A stretch of 64,000 nucleotides of DNA from Glycomyces fuscus (GTDB lineage Bacteria > Actinomycetota > Actinomycetes > Streptosporangiales > Streptosporangiaceae): NCBI GenBank assembly GCA_002529455.1, contig NYMS01000029.1:1-64000 (forward strand). Reading direction: 5' to 3'. The notes under the pieces are model-generated. The model ran no database searches. It was given only the letters and a program-made list of their open reading frames with translations, and was not told the DNA's origin. Positions 42,445 through 51,454 of this stretch are shown one piece after another (the stretch's first letter is position 1; every line of letters starts with the position of its first letter). The position numbers and the translations under genes were made by a program.

Positions 42445-43497
42445 TCACTCACAGGCCGTGTCGGCGAGCCACCGGAGCGCGTCCTCCTCGGCCTCGTCCG
42501 TCGGGTGGTCGGGGCTGATCGGCTCCTCGTCGAGGTTCACGCCGTCGCGGTCGACGTAGACGCTGTTGGTGAGGACCAGCTCCGCGCCGTCGTACAGGGT
42601 GTGCACGCTGTTGGCCGAGGTGTAACCGGCGCTCTCGCTCCCGAAGGAGGCCACCTGGTCCAGGCCCCGGAACGCGGTGAGGACCGCCTCGCCGCTGGAC
42701 GCGGTCAGCTCGTCCTGGAGGACGGCGATCGGCCGGCCGGTGGCCTTGGGCGTCTGCGCGACACTGACGACGCTGGAGCCGTGCATGCCGACACCGTCGT
42801 CCTGCACGGTCACGCTCGTCTGGGTGCCGGAGGCCGTCCGGAAGTGCATCGCGGGGCCGTTCGGCAGGAGCGGTGAGAGCCCCGACAGCATCGGGTACAT
42901 GTTGCCTCCGGTGTTGCCGCGCAGGTCGACGACCCACCCGCACACGTCCGGGGCCGCCTCGGCGATCCCCGCTACGGCCGCGTCCGCGTACCGCTGCTGG
43001 AGCTCCTCCGACACGCTGCCGAGCTCGGGCACCACGATGGTCGCGATCGAGCCGTCCACGGTGACCGTCGGCGCACGGAAGTCGCTGGTCGCCGTGTCGG
43101 TCCAGGCGGCGGCCTCTTCGGGGGTCAGGAAGAACGAGTGGTCGCCGCCCGCCGCGTCGACGGCCTCGGCCAGGACGCCGTGCAGGTCGGCGTAGGCGTC
43201 GGCGTTCTCGGCGGCCTCCAGGACCTCCGCGCGGGCGGCCTCCCACTCCGCCCCCTCCGCGTAATAGCCCCCCGCCAGGAGACCGAGTGCCACGTCCGCG
43301 TACCTCTGGGGCGAGGGCGGGACCAGGTAGACGCCGAACTGCGGCCCGTACGTATGGGCCAGCCAGGCCCCGCTGCCGCCGAGCAGGACCACCGCGCCCG
43401 CGATGACCGCCAGGGCGCGACGCCACGGCCGCCGGGGTCTGGCTTGGGCCTCCTCGTGGTCCTGACCACCGGTTCCGCCATCATTCATCGTGCTCAC
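42445..43497 (-). CDS. S41-family (tail-specific protease-like) membrane-anchored protein
   Basis: 350 aa from GTG 43497 (ATG 43488 possible). A basic start is followed by one transmembrane helix (about 27-47, ALAVIAGAVVLLGGSGAWLAH), so the rest is extracellular. The catalytic-domain style is S41: WVVDLRGNTGGNMYPMLSGLSPLL near 187, then PIAVLQDELTASSGEAVLTAFRG near 254 with the likely nucleophile Ser in TASSGE. There is no PDZ domain. Substrate unknown. Lies 165 bp downstream of cobM, probably an independent unit. Confidence 0.82.
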   Translation of the reverse strand: MSTMNDGGTGGQDHEEAQARPRRPWRRALAVIAGAVVLLGGSGAWLAHTYGPQFGVYLVPPSPQRYADVALGLLAGGYYAEGAEWEAARAEVLEAAENADAYADLHGVLAEAVDAAGGDHSFFLTPEEAAAWTDTATSDFRAPTVTVDGSIATIVVPELGSVSEELQQRYADAAVAGIAEAAPDVCGWVVDLRGNTGGNMYPMLSGLSPLLPNGPAMHFRTASGTQTSVTVQDDGVGMHGSSVVSVAQTPKATGRPIAVLQDELTASSGEAVLTAFRGLDQVASFGSESAGYTSANSVHTLYDGAELVLTNSVYVDRDGVNLDEEPISPDHPTDEAEEDALRWLADTACE

Positions 43498-43662
43498 CGG
43501 AGCAGGCTAACGAGGCCCGTGCGGGCGTCGGCACCATCGAAAGTCATGGCCTGTGCGAACTTTCGGTGTGCCCGGTACGGCCGAGCCGGTGAGCGAAGGA
43601 CGCGGTGAGCCCGGACGGGGACCGCGGCCGGGCTCCGAGACCGGCCGCGGCCACACGGTCGC

Positions 43663-44454
43663 CTACCCCGTGCGGTCACCGCCCTGCGGCCTGTCCTCGC
43701 GGTGCCGGTCGCCGGCCCGGGGCCGTGCCGGGTCGTAGAGGTAGGACTCCCCGCCCGTCCCGGGGTCGAGCGCCCACCCCACGAGGATCACCGCCGCCTG
43801 CCGGAACCCGGCCTCCTCCACCGCGTCGGCGATGGTGGAGACCGTGCCGCGCAGCACCGCCTCGCCCGGCTGGCTGGCCCGGTGGACGACGACCACCGGG
43901 CAGTCGCCGCCGTACTCGGGTCCGATCTCGGCCATCAGCTCCCGCACCCGCCTGATCGCCAGGTGCAGCACCAGCGTGGCCCGGGTGGCCGCGAACGCGG
44001 ACAGCGACTCGGTGTCCGGCATGGCGGTCGAGCGGGCCCGGGTCCGGGTCAGCACCACCGACTGGGCCACCAGCGGCACGGTCAGCTCCCGTCCCGCCAG
44101 CGCCGAGGCGGCCGCGTACGCGGGCACCCCGGGTGTGACGTCCCACGCGACGCCGTGCGCGTCGAGCCTGCGGGTCTGCTCGGCCAGCGCCGAGTACAGC
44201 GACGGATCGCCGGAGGTGAGCCGTACGACGTCGCGGCCCGCCGCGTGCGCGGAGACCAGGTGGTCGGTGATGTGGTCCAGGTCCAGGCCCTGGGTGTCCA
44301 CCAGTTCGGCGCCGGGCGCGCAGTGGGACAGGACCTGCGGGTCCAGGTAGGTGCCGGGGTAGAGCACCACGTCGGCCTCGGCGAGCATCCGGGTGGCGCG
44401 GACGGTCAGCAGGTCGGCGGCGCCGGGCCCCGCCCCCACGAAGTGCACGGTCAC
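43663..44454 (-). CDS. cobM: Precorrin-4 C11-methyltransferase
   Basis: 263 aa from GTG 44454, overlapping the cobIJ stop by GTGA. Landmarks: VHFVGAGPGAADLLTVRATRML at the start, VVLYPGTYLDPQVL near 30, LTSGDPSLYSALAEQ near 79, TPGVPAYAAASALAGRELTVPLVAQSVVLTRT near 105. It methylates C-11 to give precorrin-5. Last gene of the riboswitch 3 operon. The final 20 residues are charged and disordered. Confidence 0.95.
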   Translation of the reverse strand: MTVHFVGAGPGAADLLTVRATRMLAEADVVLYPGTYLDPQVLSHCAPGAELVDTQGLDLDHITDHLVSAHAAGRDVVRLTSGDPSLYSALAEQTRRLDAHGVAWDVTPGVPAYAAASALAGRELTVPLVAQSVVLTRTRARSTAMPDTESLSAFAATRATLVLHLAIRRVRELMAEIGPEYGGDCPVVVVHRASQPGEAVLRGTVSTIADAVEEAGFRQAAVILVGWALDPGTGGESYLYDPARPRAGDRHREDRPQGGDRTG

Positions 44455-45965
44455 GGCTTCACCCACCGCGGGGTCCACACGCGGCCCGTCTCGGTGACCC
44501 GGGTCCCGGAGGCGCCGACGATCAGCAGGCAGCGCATGTCGATGGTGGCCGGGTCGAGTTCGCCCAGGGTGGTCACCGTCAGGGACTCGCCGTCGCGGCC
44601 GACGTCGCGGCCGACCACGACCGCGGTACCGGGTTCGCGGTGCTCCAGCAGGATCCGGCGCGCGGTGGCGATCTGCTCGGTCCGGGAGCGGGAGGCGGGG
44701 TTGTAGACGGCCAGTGCCAGGTCGGCCCCGGCGACGGCGCGCAGCCGCCGCTCGACCACCTCCCACGGTTTGAGGCGGTCCGAGAGGCTCATCACCGCGA
44801 AGTCGCCGCCCACGGGGGCGCCCGCCCGCGCCGCGACCGCCTGGACGGCGCTGACACCCGGCAGCACCCGGACGGGCACGTCCCGGTACCCGGGGTCCTC
44901 GGCCGCCTCGAACACGGCGGTGGCCATGCCGAAGACACCGGCGTCCCCTCCGGAGACCACGGCGACGCGCTCGCCGCGCCTGGCCAGGTCGAGGGCGAAC
45001 CGGGCGCGCTGGAGTTCGACGGTGTTGCCGGAGGCGTGCCGGGTGAGCCCGGGGCGCTGCGGCACCCGGTCGACGTAGGGGCCGTAGCCCACCACGTGGT
45101 CCACCTCGGCCAGCGCCGCGGAGGCCTCGGGGGTGAGCCAGTGCCCGGGGCCGGGGCCCAGGCCCACGACCAGCAGTTCGGCCGTCGGCCCGGCGGGCTC
45201 CGGCGCCGCCTGCGCCGCCGCGTCCACCCGCCGGGAGCGCCGGCCGTTGCGGCTGTCCCCGGTGACCAGCACCAGGGAGAAGTAGGGCACCGTCGCAGGG
45301 TCGACCTCGGACGCCGGCATGCGCCGCTCCCCGTCCATCGAGGCGCGTTCCACGTACACCGCGTGCTCCAGCCGCCCGGCCGCGGCCAGGGCGCGGCGCA
45401 CGGCCGGGAAGGTCCGGCCCAGCTTCATGACCACGGCCGCGTCGGTGTCGGCCAGGCGGCGGGCCAGCTCCGGTTCGGGCAGGGTTCCGGGCAGCACGGT
45501 GAGCACGTCGGTCTGCCGGGCCAGCGGGGCCGCCGCGGCGGCCGTGGCGGCGGCGAACGCCGGGATCCCGGGCACGATCTCGGTCGGGTAGCGCTCGGAG
45601 AGCCGGTCGTGCATGTACATGTACGACCCGTAGAACAGCGGATCCCCCTCGGAGAGCAGGACGACGTCGCGCCCGGCGTCCAGGTGGGCGGCCAGCCGCG
45701 CGGCGGACTCCTCGTAGAAGTCGGCCAGCGCCCCCGCGTAGCCCCCCGGGTGGTCGGTCGTGCCGGTGGTCACCGGGTAGACCAGCTGCTCCTCGACCGC
45801 CGTCTCCGGGATCAGGGCGCTGGCGATGCGGCGGGCGTTGGACTCCTTGCCCACGCCCGCGTGGTAGGCGACCACGTCGGCCGCGGCGATGAGCCTGGCC
45901 GCCTTGAGGGTGATCAGCTCGGGGTCCCCGGGTCCGACGCCGACGCCGTGGAAACGACCGGTCAC
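44451..45965 (-). CDS. cobIJ: Fused precorrin-2 C20- / precorrin-3B C17-methyltransferase
   Basis: 504 aa, two tetrapyrrole methylase domains in one chain. CobI part (1-235): FHGVGVGPGDPELITLKAARLI, YHAGVGKESNARRIASAL, LLSEGDPLFYGSYMYMHDRL. CobJ part (about 255-504): LLVVGLGPGPGHWLTPEASAAL, VSGGDAGVFGMATAVFE, NPASRSRTEQIATARRIL. The fusion is common in actinobacteria. The two steps flank the CobG reaction, so precorrin-3A made by the first domain needs CobG before the second can act. Confidence 0.95.
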   Translation of the reverse strand: MTGRFHGVGVGPGDPELITLKAARLIAAADVVAYHAGVGKESNARRIASALIPETAVEEQLVYPVTTGTTDHPGGYAGALADFYEESAARLAAHLDAGRDVVLLSEGDPLFYGSYMYMHDRLSERYPTEIVPGIPAFAAATAAAAAPLARQTDVLTVLPGTLPEPELARRLADTDAAVVMKLGRTFPAVRRALAAAGRLEHAVYVERASMDGERRMPASEVDPATVPYFSLVLVTGDSRNGRRSRRVDAAAQAAPEPAGPTAELLVVGLGPGPGHWLTPEASAALAEVDHVVGYGPYVDRVPQRPGLTRHASGNTVELQRARFALDLARRGERVAVVSGGDAGVFGMATAVFEAAEDPGYRDVPVRVLPGVSAVQAVAARAGAPVGGDFAVMSLSDRLKPWEVVERRLRAVAGADLALAVYNPASRSRTEQIATARRILLEHREPGTAVVVGRDVGRDGESLTVTTLGELDPATIDMRCLLIVGASGTRVTETGRVWTPRWVKP

Positions 45966-46627
45966 TCTTCCTCCTTGGCGAGTGCGTTGAGGGCCGAGGA
46001 GGTCATCGCCGAACCCCCGCGGCGGCCGCGGGCGGTCACGTAGGGGACGTCGATGCCGTGTCGGCCGGAGAGCTCGGTCAGGGCCTGCTTGGACTCGGCG
46101 GCGCCGACGAAGCCGACCGGGCAGCCGACGATCGCGGCCGGGCGCGGGGCGCCGTCGATCAGCATCTCCAGCAGGTGGAACAGCGCGGTGGGCGCGTTGC
46201 CGACGGCGACCACGGCGCCGTCGAGCAGCGGCTCCCACAGGGACACCGCGGCCGCGGTGCGGGTGGTGCCCCACTCCCGGGCGAGGGCGGGAACCCGTTC
46301 GTCGCCCAGGAGGCAGAGCACCTCGTTGTCGCGCGGCAGGCGGCTCGCGGTCACACCGGAGGCCACCATGCGCGCGTCGCACAGGATCGGCGCACCGGCC
46401 CGCAGGGCGGCGCGCGCCGCGGGGACCAGGCCGGGGTGGACGACGAGGTCGTCGGCGAGGTCGACCTGGCCGGTGCCGTGGATCATCCGCACGGCGAGCC
46501 GCTCGGCGTTGGCGGGCAGGTGCGCGAGCCGGGCCTCGCGCCGGATGAGGGCGAAGGAGTCGGCGTAGATCGCGGGCCCGTCGTCGATGTACTCGTAGTG
46601 CCGGTTGGGTCTTCTGGGGGAGGTCAC
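45962..46627 (-). CDS. cobH: Precorrin-8X methylmutase
   Basis: 221 aa from GTG 46627, GTGA overlaps on both sides. Conserved: YIDDGPAIYADSFALIRREA near 13, RMIHGTGQVDLADDLV near 47 (catalytic His), GAPILCDARMVASGV near 77, GNAPTALFHLLEMLIDG near 142, and GCPVGFVGAAESKQAL near 167. It moves the C-11 methyl to C-12 to form hydrogenobyrinic acid. Confidence 0.96.
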   Translation of the reverse strand: MTSPRRPNRHYEYIDDGPAIYADSFALIRREARLAHLPANAERLAVRMIHGTGQVDLADDLVVHPGLVPAARAALRAGAPILCDARMVASGVTASRLPRDNEVLCLLGDERVPALAREWGTTRTAAAVSLWEPLLDGAVVAVGNAPTALFHLLEMLIDGAPRPAAIVGCPVGFVGAAESKQALTELSGRHGIDVPYVTARGRRGGSAMTSSALNALAKEEE

Positions 46628-47535
46628 CGCGCCTCCCCGGGGACGGTGCCGTGCCCCGCGGGGACGAGGACGCCGCGCCACGGGGTGACGACGAGCTCGC
46701 CGGGTCCGGCGGCGAGCGCCTCCTCGGCCAGTGCGTCGGCGGCGGCCCGGTCCAGGCCGTCGCCGGGCACGGGGGCGTGCCGTCCGACCCCGGGCAGCGG
46801 GCCGTGCGGCAGCGGTGGCGCGGGGTCGGGCAGCCGCGGGTCCGGCGGCGCGGGGTCGGCCAGGGGGGAGGGGAGTTCGCAGACGTGCCAGGGAGCGGAG
46901 GGGCCCTCGCCGCGCAGCTCCAGGAAGCGGTCGGCGAGGCGTACGAGCGAGGCCGCGGCCTCGTCGAGCGGTGCCGACGGGCCCCAGCGCTCCCCGACCC
47001 TGAGCTGGGCGGTCCGTGCGTCCAGGGCGACGATCCCCAGGTCGCAGGGGCGTTCCAGCAGGTCGCCGCTCCCGTCGTCCAGGACGAACAGGAAGCGCCC
47101 GGGAAGGGCGGCGCGGTGCGGCGCGGCGCACAGCAGGGCGTCCAGCGCGGCGGCGACGGGCCGCAGGTCGGCCTTCCCGCCGGCCAGCCCCGTGCGGGGG
47201 GAGACCATGACGTTGCGGACCAGTTCGTGGGCGGGGGAGGGCAGCAGGCCGGTCCCCTCCAGGGCCCGGAGCACCCCGGGGTCCAGCCGCCCGTCGGCCC
47301 CGGGCAGGGCGCGCAGCTGCACGTTGGCCCGGCCGGTGACGTGGATCCGGCCGTCGCCGTACTCCTCGGCCACGGCGGCCAGGGCGCGCAGCGAGCGGGC
47401 CGGGAGCCTGCCGCCGACGAGCCGGAGCCGGACCAGCAGCCCGTCGTCGGCGGGCCAGGGCCGCAGGGCGCCCGGGCAGCGGTCGCGCCGGGCGCGGACG
47501 GTGGAGGATGGGGATGGGGAACCCATCGGGGACAT
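46624..47535 (-). CDS. cobG: CobG-like protein truncated before the Fe-S/siroheme segment
   Basis: 303 aa. The start RDRCPGALRPWPADDGLLVRLRL, the first ferredoxin-like nitrite/sulfite-reductase half-domain, GRIHVTGRANVQLRAL near 61, LLPSPAHELVRNVMVSP near 96, GRFLFVLDDGSGD near 146 and a second half-domain ending VVTPWRGVLVP are all CobG-like. In the family this last motif is followed by about 80-100 residues with the Cys cluster (TACxGRPGCAK type) binding 4Fe-4S and siroheme. Here the chain stops about a dozen residues later, overlapping cobH by GTGA. The monooxygenase (precorrin-3B synthase) is therefore probably inactive alone. Confidence 0.82.
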   Translation of the reverse strand: MSPMGSPSPSSTVRARRDRCPGALRPWPADDGLLVRLRLVGGRLPARSLRALAAVAEEYGDGRIHVTGRANVQLRALPGADGRLDPGVLRALEGTGLLPSPAHELVRNVMVSPRTGLAGGKADLRPVAAALDALLCAAPHRAALPGRFLFVLDDGSGDLLERPCDLGIVALDARTAQLRVGERWGPSAPLDEAAASLVRLADRFLELRGEGPSAPWHVCELPSPLADPAPPDPRLPDPAPPLPHGPLPGVGRHAPVPGDGLDRAAADALAEEALAAGPGELVVTPWRGVLVPAGHGTVPGEAR

Positions 47536-48107
47536 ACGTGTCCTTCGGGTCAGGGACCCGTGCGCGGGGTCCGCGGTTGACCTGGCGGCCCGTCACCGCC
47601 AGCGCCAGCAGGTCTTCGGACTCGGGATCGGCCGGTGCGGAGCGCCTTCCCGGAGCGTTCGCTCCAGTGGCTGTCCCGGGAGGAGCCCCCGGGGACGTGC
47701 CCGCCCGTCCCCCTCACCGCTGCGCGTCAGTCCCGGACTCGCACCGGGTTCCCTGCCCCACGAGGTGGAGTTCGACTGGCTCGACGAGGGTACCGTTCCC
47801 CTCCCGGGCCAGGTCCAGGGGCCTTCACCCCGACGGGCCGCGGGGCCGGGAGGGGTCGGTCCCGCAGGGCGGGGCGCGGGTCCGGGCGGGGTCCGTCTGC
47901 TCCGGCCCCCGCCCGCGGCCTCCCCCCTGCCCGGACCTGGTTCCGGTTCGTTGTTCGCGGGGTGGGCGGTGGTGGGAGCGGGTGTGGGGTTCTCCGGGGA
48001 ATTCGCGGGGATTTTAGGAATTGCTGTTTCGGGCAGTGGGGAGGGGGCGAAGGGCGGTCCGGGACGAATGCACCGTTCTTCGGAAGGACCACCGAAGGAG
48101 GAGAAGA
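47536..48107. other. Divergent region: riboswitch 3 leader and csbD promoter
   Basis: About 570 bp between cobG (-) and csbD (+). Contains riboswitch 3 (about 47603-47775), then GC-rich spacer, then an AT-richer tract 48005-48035 that probably carries the csbD promoter. No gene supported. Confidence 0.5.
47603..47775 (-). ncRNA. Cobalamin riboswitch 3 (cobG-cobH-cobIJ-cobM operon)
   Basis: On the minus strand: GGGAACCCGGTGCGAGTCCGG, GACTGACGCGCAGCGGTGAG, CAGCCACTGG, GGGAAGGCGC and the B12 box GAGTCCGAAGACCTGCTGG (about 47605-47623). It closely resembles riboswitch 1: ACTGACGCGCAGCGGTGAGG and the following GGGACGGGC occur in both. The cobG start lies about 70 nt downstream. Confidence 0.92.
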
Positions 48108-48275
48108 ATGAGCGCCAGTGAGAAGGGCCGGAGCCAGGCAGAAATGGTCAAGGGAAAGGCCAAGGAGAGCACCGGAAAGGCCGTCGGCAACGACCGTATG
48201 AAGAACGAGGGCCGCGCCGAGATGGCCAAGGGGCGCCTGCGCCAGGGCAAGGAGGACGTGAAGAAGGGGCGGTAG
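48108..48275 (+). CDS. CsbD-family stress protein
   Basis: 55 aa, Lys/Glu/Gly-rich and fully hydrophilic, with the CsbD pattern GRSQAEMVKGKAKESTGKAVGNDRMKNEGRAEMAKGRLRQ. Strong ribosome site GGAGGAG before ATG 48108. Members are induced by general stress sigma factors and their biochemical role is unclear. It ends 125 bp before a large hairpin shared with the convergent nhaC gene. Confidence 0.9.
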   Translation: MSASEKGRSQAEMVKGKAKESTGKAVGNDRMKNEGRAEMAKGRLRQGKEDVKKGR

Positions 48276-48399
48276 GTGCCGCGTTCGCGAGTGGTGGGAG
48301 GCGGCCCCGCGGTCACGGGGGAGCCCCCGCCCGGCCGGCCGGGCGGGGAGCCGCGCCTTCGCCGCCCCCTCCGACCGCCGACCAGGCCCCGTCCTCGTC

Positions 48400-48446
48400 C
48401 GAGGGGGAGGGGAGCGCGTGCCCGGCACGCGCTCCCCTCCCCCTCG
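48400..48446. terminator. Strong bidirectional hairpin terminator
   Basis: 23-bp inverted repeat (48400-48422 and 48424-48446; single unpaired base between the arms, so a few closing pairs will open) between convergent csbD and nhaC. Confidence 0.8.
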
Positions 48447-48467
48447 TCCGTGGCCCCGGAGCGGGGC

Positions 48468-49916
48468 TCACGCCGCGGAGCGCTCCCGCTCCGGCTCGAT
48501 GCGGCGGACACCGAAACCGCGGGTCAGCGGCACCAGGAAGGCGATCAGGGCGGAGAACAGGAAGCCGCTCCAGTTGAACACCGCCCACGGCAGGAACTCG
48601 AAGTTGGCCACGCCGAGGGTCGTGGCGAAGAAGACGCCCGAGACCGTCCAGGGCATCAGCACCTCGGTGATCGTGACCGAGTCCTCCATGCTGCGCGACA
48701 GGTTGACCGGGTGCAGGTTCCGGGCCCTGAAGGCGTCGCCGTAGACGTCCTTGACGAGGAAGAACGTGACCAGGGCGTTGGAGGTGCCGTTGATGATCGC
48801 GAAGCCGGAGACCAGGGTGGTGAGGACGAGGCCGCCCGTCGACCTCAGCCTCCGGATCAGCCCCTCCAGCAGGACGCGCAGCACGCCCGACTTCTCCAGC
48901 GCCGAGGCGAAGAAGAAGGCGCAGAAGACGAAGAAGGCCGAGTTGTACATCGAGTACAGCCCGCCCCGGTTCAGCAGGCCGGCAAGGACCTCGGAGACCT
49001 CCTCCCCCCGCGGCAGCATGTCGGTCGTGAAGCCGGAGACGGCCGAGGCGAACAGGTCGCCCGGGTCGGCCCCCTGGACCAGCAGTGCGAGCAGCAGCGC
49101 CGACATCGACGACGAGAACAGCACGACCAGCGGCGGCTTCCTCGTGACCGACCCGGCGAGCACGACCAGCGGCGGGATCAGCAGCAGCGGGTTCAGCGTG
49201 AACAGCCCGTGCAGCTCGGCGATGACCTCCTCGACGCCGCCCAGGTCGGCGGACGAGGTGGTGATGGAGGTACCCGCGACCAGGAAGACGACCACGGCCA
49301 GCACCGACGAGGGCAGGGCCGTGTAGAGCATGTGCCGGATGTGCTCGTACAGGTTGGCGCCCGCCGCGAGCGAGCTCATGTTGGTCGTGTCCGACAGGGG
49401 CGAGAGCTTGTCCCCGAAGTAGGCCCCCGAGACGACCGCGCCCGCCGTGACCGCCAGCGACACGTCCATCGTCTGGGCCACCCCGAGCAGGGCGACGCCG
49501 ATCGTTCCGCCGGCGCCCCAGGACGTGCCGGTGAAGGTGGCGACGATCGCGGTGACGACGAAGGACAGCACGTACAGGTACGCGGGGTCGATGAGCTCCA
49601 GGCCGTAGTAGACCATCAGGGGGATCGTTCCGGCGATCATCCACGTGCCGATGAGCATGCCGATGCTGAGCAGGATCAGGACCGCGGGCAGGGCGCTCTT
49701 GAGCTTCTCGCCCATGTTCGTCAGCACCTGCTCCCAGCTCACGCCGTGCCAGAGCGCGAAGAGGGCGAACACCACCCCCGCGAAGACGAGCATGAGCTCC
49801 GCGGGGTACTTCAGGATCCCGATGCCGCCGACGAGAACGGCGACGGTGATGACCACGGGGACGCACGCCGCCGCCACGCCGGGTCGGCGGACGCTCTCGT
49901 CCGGGGGGTTAGCCAT
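48468..49916 (-). CDS. NhaC-family Na+/H+ antiporter or amino-acid antiporter
   Basis: 482 aa, about 11-12 transmembrane helices. NhaC family signatures: GTSWGAGGTIGVALLGVAQTMDV near 130, GAVVSGAYFGDKLSPLSDTTNMSSLAAGANLYEHIRHMLYT near 158-200, and NGTSNALVTFFLVKDVYG near 395. GAGAGGAAAG precedes the ATG. It follows the Cys/Met-type PLP enzyme gene by 35 bp on the same strand, so the two form an operon. NhaC proteins next to methionine genes have been predicted to move methionine (MetT), so a sulfur amino acid exchanger is as likely as a sodium/proton antiporter. Confidence 0.88.
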   Translation of the reverse strand: MANPPDESVRRPGVAAACVPVVITVAVLVGGIGILKYPAELMLVFAGVVFALFALWHGVSWEQVLTNMGEKLKSALPAVLILLSIGMLIGTWMIAGTIPLMVYYGLELIDPAYLYVLSFVVTAIVATFTGTSWGAGGTIGVALLGVAQTMDVSLAVTAGAVVSGAYFGDKLSPLSDTTNMSSLAAGANLYEHIRHMLYTALPSSVLAVVVFLVAGTSITTSSADLGGVEEVIAELHGLFTLNPLLLIPPLVVLAGSVTRKPPLVVLFSSSMSALLLALLVQGADPGDLFASAVSGFTTDMLPRGEEVSEVLAGLLNRGGLYSMYNSAFFVFCAFFFASALEKSGVLRVLLEGLIRRLRSTGGLVLTTLVSGFAIINGTSNALVTFFLVKDVYGDAFRARNLHPVNLSRSMEDSVTITEVLMPWTVSGVFFATTLGVANFEFLPWAVFNWSGFLFSALIAFLVPLTRGFGVRRIEPERERSAA

Positions 49917-49951
49917 CTGCTTTCCTCTCGATGATGACCGCTTCCGGTCCT

Positions 49952-51085
49952 CTACAGTGCGGTGAAGGCCCTTTCGAGATCCTCGATCTGGCTTTCGGCC
50001 CCCTCCAGCCCCACGGAGAGGCGGATCATGCCGGGGGAGAATCCCTTTTCCCGCATCGCCTCCTCGTTTCCGGGCCTGACGGGGGCGGTGACGAGGCTTT
50101 CGTAGCCTCCCCAGCTCGCGCCGATCCGGAAAAGCGACAGGTGGTCGACGAACGTCGCGACCCTGTCGAAGGAACCGTCCTTCAGGTCGAAACTGAGCAG
50201 TCCGGAGAACCCGCTGAACTGGTCCTTGATGATCGGCTCGTCGGGCCGGTGGTCGTGGTGGGGGTGGTGGATCGCCGCCACCTCCGGCCGGGTCGCCAGG
50301 TAGTCGATCACCCGCAGGGCGCTGCGCTCGTGCTCGGACATCCTGACCGGCAGCGTCCGCAGCCCGCGCAGCACCATCGCGGCCTCGACCGCCGACATGA
50401 CCGAGCCCAGCAGCTGGTAGCCCGTGTAGAAGAGGTCGCGCACGAAGGAGGCCGGGCCGATCACCGCCCCGCCCAGGACGTCGCTGTGGCCGCCGATGTA
50501 CTTGGTGCACGAGTGGATGACGATGTCCACCCCGGCCAGGATCGGCTTCTGGAAGAGCGGCGTGGACCAGGTGTTGTCCATCGCGGTCCAGATCCCCCTG
50601 GCCCGGGCGGTACGGGTGATCCGGGCCAGGTCCAGGACCTTCATCCGCATGGTCCCGGGGCTCTCGACGTAGACGAGCGCCGTGTTCTCCCGCAGGTGCT
50701 CCTCGATGTCGGACGTGCCCTCGGGGACCACGGTGTGGTCGATGCCGAAGCCGCGCAGGTGCTCCGCCAGTTCCAGGGCCGGGCCGTAGGTGCTGTTGAC
50801 GAAGAGGACGTGGTCGCCCTGGCGCAGCAGGCTCATCAGGACGGCGCTGATGGCCCCCATGCCGGAACCGAAGCACTTGCAGGCCTCGCCGCGCTCCAAC
50901 AGGGCCAGCCTCTCCTCGAGGAAGGCCACCGTGGGGTTGGCGCCGCGGCTGTAGACGTACCTCTCGTGCTCCTGCTCCTGCTCCCGGACGAACGCCTCGA
51001 ACGAGGGTTTGGTGAAGATGCTGGTCTGGAACACCGGAGGGGCGACCGCGCCGTGGACGTTGTCCGCCCCCTCCCACGCGCTCAT
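49952..51085 (-). CDS. Cys/Met metabolism PLP-dependent enzyme (cystathionine gamma-synthase/lyase family)
   Basis: 377 aa from ATG 51085 (GTG 51112 possible; AGGG lies upstream of 51085). Family marks: YSRGANPTVAFLEERLALLERGEACKCFGSGMGAI near 44-78, NSTYGPALELAEHL near 97, MDNTWSTPLFQKPILAGVDIVIHSCTKYIGGHSD near 170 with the PLP Lys in SCTKY. The Cys next to the active-site Tyr of methionine gamma-lyases (YGCT) is Pro here, so methionine gamma-lyase itself is less likely. Forms an operon with the NhaC transporter and is divergent from a FadR-type regulator. Confidence 0.9.
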   Translation of the reverse strand: MSAWEGADNVHGAVAPPVFQTSIFTKPSFEAFVREQEQEHERYVYSRGANPTVAFLEERLALLERGEACKCFGSGMGAISAVLMSLLRQGDHVLFVNSTYGPALELAEHLRGFGIDHTVVPEGTSDIEEHLRENTALVYVESPGTMRMKVLDLARITRTARARGIWTAMDNTWSTPLFQKPILAGVDIVIHSCTKYIGGHSDVLGGAVIGPASFVRDLFYTGYQLLGSVMSAVEAAMVLRGLRTLPVRMSEHERSALRVIDYLATRPEVAAIHHPHHDHRPDEPIIKDQFSGFSGLLSFDLKDGSFDRVATFVDHLSLFRIGASWGGYESLVTAPVRPGNEEAMREKGFSPGMIRLSVGLEGAESQIEDLERAFTAL

Positions 51086-51454
51086 GCATATTTCCCTGTC
51101 GGTCCTGTCCACCGTGGCCCCCGGTCGGCGTCTGGGCGCGAGATCGCGCGAACTCGGCGGCGGTCGCCCCCGGCCGCGGCCCCGTGCCGTGCCAGGCCCG
51201 TACGCGCGGTCGGGCGCCGCCGCCCGTGCTCGTGTGCGCGCGGTCGGCGGCCGTCCGGCTGGGGACGCCCGGCCCGCACGCGTGCTCGCGGCACGGCTCC
51301 GCAGTCGAGGTGACGTGGAGCACGTGCCGGTGCGGTCATCTTGTAGGACAAGCTGCTAAGTAGTCAATGGGTGGACGCCGTTCCACCCCGGGGTCCCGGC
51401 CTCTGTACGCTGAGGAGTCGGCACATCCCTCCAGCGAAGGACGAGGCGTACACG
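51086..51454. other. Divergent promoter region of the PLP enzyme and FadR-type regulator
   Basis: 369 bp with no supported gene. The plus-strand end contains the dyad TTGTAGGACAA and the AT-rich GCTGCTAAGTAGTCAATG (51353-51370), a probable promoter. Confidence 0.5.
51341..51351. promoter_or_regulatory. FadR-subfamily operator candidate TTGTAGGACAA
   Basis: Matches the TnGTnnnACnA consensus of GntR/FadR-subfamily regulators, within the larger dyad CTTGT-AGG-ACAAG (51340-51352). It sits between the regulator and the PLP enzyme, so autoregulation and control of the enzyme are both possible. The same 11-mer occurs at 60272-60282. Confidence 0.65.

Noticed and set aside
49952..51085. Methionine gamma-lyase assignment
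   Set aside because: The Cys after the active-site Tyr, characteristic of methionine gamma-lyases, is Pro here, so only the broader CGS/CGL family is called.
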